Assembly: GCA_946633275.1 (NCBI GenBank)
Contig: CAMPAT010000011.1
Span: 1 to 10,082 of the forward strand
Source: an uncultured Clostridia bacterium
Lineage (GTDB): Bacteria; Bacillota; Clostridia; Oscillospirales; Acutalibacteraceae
Reading direction: 5' to 3'
DNA: 10,082 bases
The notes under the pieces were generated by a model. That model did no database searches. It was not told where the DNA came from and saw only the letters and a program-made list of their open reading frames with translations. Both the position numbers and the translations under genes were made by a program. Shown here piece by piece: positions 7,281-10,082 of the stretch. Within the stretch, counting starts at the first letter, position 1. Each line of letters begins with the position of its first letter.

Positions 7281-8513
7281 ATGTGCGAACAGAAGATTGA
7301 ACTTTTGTCTCCTGCAGGTGATATGGAACGCTTTAAGCTTGCACTTAAATTCGGAGCGGACGCGGTGTATCTCGGCGGCGAAATGTTTGGTATGCGTACT
7401 AACCCTTCCAATTTCAAAGCTGACGAACTGAAAGAAGCGGTAAGCCTTGCTCATTCGCTCGGCAAGAAGGTATATTTGACGTGTAACACTCTGCCGAGAA
7501 ACAATGAGCTTCCTCAGCTTCCTGATTACCTCAGCTACGTAGCACAAATCGGAGTTGACGCGCTAATTATTGCCGATATGGGCGTTATGTCTCTTGCGAA
7601 AAAATATGCTCCCGATGTAGATATCCATATGTCTACTCAGGTTGGTATTGTAAATTATGAGGCGGCTAACACGCTTTACGACCTTGGCGCGAAAAGGATT
7701 GTTACTGCGCGCGAGCTCTCTCTTGATGATATCAGGGAAATCAGGGATAAAACTAACCCGAACCTTGAAATTGAAGTATTCATCCACGGCGCAATGTGTA
7801 TGTCTTTCAGCGGAAGATGTATTCTCTCTGATTATATGGTCGGCAGAGACGCTAACCGCGGCGACTGCGCTCAGCCTTGCAGATGGAAGTATTCGCTTGT
7901 AGAAGAAACCCGACCGGGACAGTATTTTCCCATTAATCAGGATGATAGCGGTACATATATCTTTAATTCAAAGGATTTATGTATGATTGACCATATTCCT
8001 GAGCTTGACAGAGCAGGAATTGACTCGTTTAAAATAGAAGGCAGAGCTAAAAGCGAGTACTATACCGCAATAGTGACTTACGCATATAGAAATGCGATTG
8101 ACGAATACCTGAAGTCCGGCAGAAATGCTGATTTCAAACCGTCTCAGTGGATTCTTGACGAAATGGAAAAGATGAGTCACAGAGAATATACGGACGGTTT
8201 CAACTTCGGTCCTTTGAAAAACGGACAGGTGCTCAATTCGGGCGGTTATATCAGAAACTGGGATGTCTGCGCGCTGTTTGATAAGTATGAAAACGGCAGG
8301 GTTACCGTTAAACAACGCAATCGCTTTTATCAGGGCGACACGCTTGAGGTAGTTGAGCCGAACAAAAAGCCTTATCAGATTGTCGTTGAAGAGCTGTATA
8401 ACGAAAACGACGGCGAATATACAGACGTTGCAAATAAGGCGACTAATATATATTCCTTCAGATGTGACAAGGATATTTCACCTGATTCAATTTTCAGAGT
8501 TGAAAGAAAATAA
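7281..8513 (+). CDS. U32-family protein, tRNA 5-hydroxyuridine (TrhP/YegQ-like) type
   Basis: Peptidase U32 family by sequence, but the best-studied relatives (E. coli YegQ/TrhP, B. subtilis YrrN/YrrO) act in prephenate-dependent hydroxylation of wobble uridine (ho5U34) in tRNA rather than proteolysis. The 410-residue protein begins with the family opening ELLSPAGDMERFKLALKFGA (7-26). The U32 signature follows: EVFIHGAMCMSFSGRCILSD (165-184) and RDANRGDCAQPCRWKY (189-204). Cys173, Cys180, Cys196 and Cys200 are placed as in the iron-sulfur-binding set proposed for TrhP. YIFNSKDLCMIDHI (226-239) and SFKIEGRAKSEYY (249-261) are also characteristic, and a small beta-rich C-terminal domain (about 320-410) follows. 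The start has GGAGG at 7270-7274, 6 bases before ATG. It is last in the operon and is followed by a terminator. The exact tRNA substrate is inferred; RlhA-type rRNA hydroxylation is the main alternative but RlhA proteins are longer. Confidence 0.9.
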   Translation: MCEQKIELLSPAGDMERFKLALKFGADAVYLGGEMFGMRTNPSNFKADELKEAVSLAHSLGKKVYLTCNTLPRNNELPQLPDYLSYVAQIGVDALIIADMGVMSLAKKYAPDVDIHMSTQVGIVNYEAANTLYDLGAKRIVTARELSLDDIREIRDKTNPNLEIEVFIHGAMCMSFSGRCILSDYMVGRDANRGDCAQPCRWKYSLVEETRPGQYFPINQDDSGTYIFNSKDLCMIDHIPELDRAGIDSFKIEGRAKSEYYTAIVTYAYRNAIDEYLKSGRNADFKPSQWILDEMEKMSHREYTDGFNFGPLKNGQVLNSGGYIRNWDVCALFDKYENGRVTVKQRNRFYQGDTLEVVEPNKKPYQIVVEELYNENDGEYTDVANKATNIYSFRCDKDISPDSIFRVERK

Positions 8514-8520
8514 TAATTTT

Positions 8521-8555
8521 ACCCCTTTGTTTAACAATAACAAAGGGGTGTTTTT
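8521..8555 (+). terminator. rho-independent terminator of the dnaG-to-U32 transcription unit
   Basis: A perfect 11-bp inverted repeat, ACCCCTTTGTT (8521-8531) and AACAAAGGGGT (8539-8549), with a 7-base loop (8532-8538), is followed by G and five T (8551-8555). It begins 8 bases after the U32 stop. The stem base is GC-rich and the T-run follows at once, which is the classical layout. It is odd that the T-run abuts the start codon of the PBP gene, and that the right arm supplies that gene's SD (see the separate entry). Confidence 0.88.
8542..8550 (+). promoter_or_regulatory. Shine-Dalgarno of the PBP gene, embedded in the terminator stem
   Basis: AAAGGGGTG pairs with the 16S rRNA tail at eight of nine positions if one G-U pair is allowed, and its G-run ends 7 bases before the ATG at 8556. 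No other SD-like sequence lies between the U32 stop and this ATG. Eight of its nine bases (8542-8549) are paired in the 11-bp terminator hairpin, so in any transcript that includes the left arm the site should be hidden. That pairing is visible in the sequence; its regulatory use is an inference. Confidence 0.6.
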
Positions 8556-10046
8556 ATGTTCAGGAGAACAACTTCTCTCGCCTGCGTAATCAGTATTATC
8601 TTTTGTGCTATATGCGGCAGAGTAGGATATATTGCGCTGAGCGAGTTTTATAGTGTTTCTGATGAATATAATTCATATTCAGTCGTAGTTGCAACATCAC
8701 AGCCGCAACTTTATTTTAGAGACGGCACTAAAATTAATAATAATGTATCTTCGTATAGAGCTGTTATTCGCCCTGTTACGTCTGATTTATCTGAGCTTCA
8801 AAAATTTTATTCTAAGCGGGAAATAGCTGTCATCACAAAGGAGCTAAGCGAGGGATATCCTGTAGTAAAAAACATTGACAGTAATGACAGTAATTTAAAG
8901 ACTTTTAAGGTGTATTCCACCGATACTTCGCTGAATCAGCTTATATCATCCGATTCGTCAGGAGTTTTATCGCACATCGATTTGAAGCCTGCAAAACTCA
9001 AGGTGAATTATCTTGTTGACGCGAAAGGGAGAATGCTGACCGGCGACGACGGAAAAGATGATTCTCTTTCTTACTATACAAGAGAGGGTTATGTTCTTAC
9101 ACTTGACAGGGAGATGCAAAGTATCGCTGAAAACTCAGCGCAAGATATGAAATCAGGTTGCGTTATTATTATGAACGCAAAAACTGCGGAGATGTTGGCA
9201 TGCGTAAATAAGCCGGACTCTACCTATATTAATAAGTCTTTTTCAAATTATAATGTTGGCTCCGTGTTTAAAATTTTGACCGCAGCCTGTGCACTTGAGA
9301 ATGACATAAGTTTTTCTTACAAATGCGACGGTAAAACCGCTGTCGGCGATACTGTATTCAGTTGTCAGAAAGAGCATCGGCACGGTATCCAGAACCTTAA
9401 TGACGCACTTGCAAATTCGTGCAACTGTTATTTCATTAATCTCGCGCTGAAACTCGGCAGGAATAATCTGCTTAAAACTGCAAAAAAATTCGGCTTTGGA
9501 GAGAGTATCGCCTTTAACGAGTCCTGGAGTATTAACTCTTCGACGCTTCCCGGCGAAAAAGAACTGTATTCAAAAGGTGAACTTGCGCTTTTTTCTTTCG
9601 GTCAGGGGAGAGTGATGTCAAGTCCCTTGCAGGTTTGCTCAATGCTTTGCACAGTTTCTAACGGCGGCGTTTATAAGTGTCCCGTGCTTTTTAAAGCTAA
9701 AAAAGAAGTTAACGGAAGTCTTACTGAGTGCAAATCAAGTGAATCGACAAGAGTAATGACAGAAAATAACGCAGACAGGCTTTTATTGCAACTCCGCAAT
9801 GTTGTTGAGAATGGAACAGCAGTTAACGCAGATACAAAAGAACATAAATCTGCAGGCAAAACTGCTACTGCGCAAACAGGGCAGTTTAAAGACGGAGCTG
9901 AAATGTTTAATACCTGGTTTGCCGGAGTTTATCCGTATGACGACCCTGAATACTGCATTGTCGTAATGTGCGAAAACGGAACAAGCGGCGCCGCAGACTG
10001 CTGTCCAATTTTCAGGACTATTGTTGAAATGCTTGAAAAAAGATGA
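8556..10046 (+). CDS. class B penicillin-binding protein (transpeptidase)
   Basis: It cross-links peptidoglycan stem peptides outside the membrane. The 496-residue protein has a very short cytoplasmic tail (MFRRTTS), one membrane segment (about 8-28), an N-terminal domain (about 30-180) and a transpeptidase domain. Active-site motifs are SVFK (Ser236 nucleophile, Lys239), SCN (288-290) and KTAT (435-438). The third is normally KTG(T/S), so Ala437 replaces Gly. GQGRVMSSPLQV (349-360) and AGVYP (456-460) are typical PBP stretches. Cys257 and Cys270 bracket the region before HGIQNL, a placement I recall from other clostridial PBPs; the chain has 17 Cys in all, 14 of them outside the membrane. 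There is no glycosyltransferase domain and no PASTA repeat. The start at 8556 is required to keep the membrane segment. It lies downstream of mltG and may act with it. An FtsI/SpoVD-like or PbpI/YrrR-like role cannot be decided from sequence alone. Confidence 0.92.
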   Translation: MFRRTTSLACVISIIFCAICGRVGYIALSEFYSVSDEYNSYSVVVATSQPQLYFRDGTKINNNVSSYRAVIRPVTSDLSELQKFYSKREIAVITKELSEGYPVVKNIDSNDSNLKTFKVYSTDTSLNQLISSDSSGVLSHIDLKPAKLKVNYLVDAKGRMLTGDDGKDDSLSYYTREGYVLTLDREMQSIAENSAQDMKSGCVIIMNAKTAEMLACVNKPDSTYINKSFSNYNVGSVFKILTAACALENDISFSYKCDGKTAVGDTVFSCQKEHRHGIQNLNDALANSCNCYFINLALKLGRNNLLKTAKKFGFGESIAFNESWSINSSTLPGEKELYSKGELALFSFGQGRVMSSPLQVCSMLCTVSNGGVYKCPVLFKAKKEVNGSLTECKSSESTRVMTENNADRLLLQLRNVVENGTAVNADTKEHKSAGKTATAQTGQFKDGAEMFNTWFAGVYPYDDPEYCIVVMCENGTSGAADCCPIFRTIVEMLEKR

Positions 10047-10052
10047 TATAAT
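10024..10052 (+). promoter_or_regulatory. sigma-A promoter for the gene entering at the right edge
   Basis: TTGAAA (10024-10029), a 17-bp spacer and TATAAT (10047-10052), the latter preceded by TG one base upstream (extended -10, TGATATAAT). This matches the consensus in 11 of 12 hexamer positions with ideal spacing. The -35 and spacer lie within the last codons of the PBP gene. Transcription should begin near 10058-10060, giving a leader of only about 10-12 bases before the ATG at 10070. Confidence 0.75.
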
Positions 10053-10071
10053 CACATTGAGGTGATTATAT
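10046..10071 (+). repeat. perfect inverted repeat over the -10 box, start site, SD and start codon (candidate operator)
   Basis: ATATAATCAC (10046-10055) and GTGATTATAT (10062-10071) are exact reverse complements separated by six bases. The left arm contains the whole -10 hexamer; the right arm contains the end of the SD (GAGGTG, 10059-10064) and the first two bases of the ATG. The TCAC/GTGA cores are 10 bp apart centre to centre, about one helical turn, as expected for a dimeric DNA-binding protein. There is no T-run after it, so it is not a typical terminator. The protein that might bind is unknown; the sequence does not match the CIRCE, LexA, Fur or NrdR patterns I know. Confidence 0.65.
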
Positions 10072-10082
10072 GGCAAGCAGTA
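10070..10082 (+). CDS. start of an unidentified gene, cut by the window end
   Basis: ATG at 10070 with SD GAGGTG at 10059-10064 (5-base gap) begins a frame reading MASS and then leaves the window after one more base. The well-formed promoter, SD and spacing make a real gene likely, but four residues cannot identify it. It lies 23 bases after the PBP stop on the same strand and apparently has its own promoter. Confidence 0.6.

Noticed and set aside
7236..7547. 103-codon open frame on the minus strand over the mltG/U32 junction
   Set aside because: It lies opposite two well-supported coding regions and has no recognisable motif; treated as a shadow.
8464..8491. Candidate promoter GTGACA-16-TTCAAT with TG one base before the -10, upstream of the PBP gene
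   Set aside because: The -10 matches only four of six bases and it lies inside the U32 gene; mentioned in the hairpin finding but too weak to list as a feature.
8556..10046. Naming the PBP spoVD, ftsI or pbpI
   Set aside because: No PASTA domain and no cell-division (dcw) neighbours are visible, and the N-terminal domain is not distinctive by eye; a phylogeny is needed.
10046..10071. Reading the right-edge inverted repeat as the terminator of the PBP gene
   Set aside because: The stem is AT-rich, no T-run follows it, and it runs into the start codon of the next gene; an operator or SD-masking role fits better.
1..10082. Mobile elements, CRISPR arrays, tRNA/rRNA genes, defence or toxin-antitoxin systems
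   Set aside because: Searched by eye on both strands; every gap is shorter than 45 bases and all coding regions are housekeeping-type families, so nothing supports such a feature.

Overview
The window looks like chromosomal housekeeping DNA from a low-to-mid-GC member of the Bacillota, most likely class Clostridia (Ruminococcaceae/Oscillospiraceae-like). The grounds are the dnaG-rpoD pair with a SigA-size primary sigma factor, AGGAGG-type ribosome binding sites, a DUF896 protein, a clostridial-style class B penicillin-binding protein (PBP), and extreme gene packing on one strand. The taxon is an inference; nothing in the window fixes the genus.

Layout. All twelve coding regions are on the + strand. 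Positions 1-8513 hold ten genes with almost no space between them: 5'-truncated dnaG (primase), rpoD (primary sigma factor), a DUF896 protein, a thymidylate kinase, a DUF2156 protein, a small GNAT acetyltransferase, a DJ-1/PfpI protein, 5-formyltetrahydrofolate cyclo-ligase, mltG (septal/peripheral peptidoglycan lytic transglycosylase) and a U32-family tRNA-hydroxylation-type protein. Stop and start codons overlap at six of the nine junctions, and the longest gap is 25 bases (dnaG to rpoD). No promoter or terminator is visible inside this block, so it is probably one long transcription unit with translational coupling. A perfect 11-bp rho-independent terminator closes it at 8521-8555.

The terminator T-run ends on the base before the start codon of the next gene, a class B PBP (8556-10046), and the 3' arm of the hairpin carries that gene's only Shine-Dalgarno-like sequence. 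At the right edge, after the PBP, a near-consensus sigma-A promoter (TTGAAA, 17-bp spacer, extended TATAAT) is overlapped by a perfect 10-bp inverted repeat that also covers the ribosome binding site and start codon of a further gene, of which only four codons and one base are in the window.

How it fits together. The left half combines replication priming, transcription initiation and nucleotide supply (DnaG, sigma-A, Tmk). The middle has folate salvage and small acyltransferase-fold proteins. The right half is envelope-related (MltG and a PBP, around a U32 protein). The order mltG, U32, PBP resembles a shortened form of the Bacillus subtilis yrrL-yrrO-...-yrrR neighbourhood, as I remember it. 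I see no mobile element, CRISPR array, tRNA/rRNA gene or defence system, and no stretch over 300 bases lacks a gene. The most unusual content is regulatory: the two inverted repeats that flank the PBP gene.
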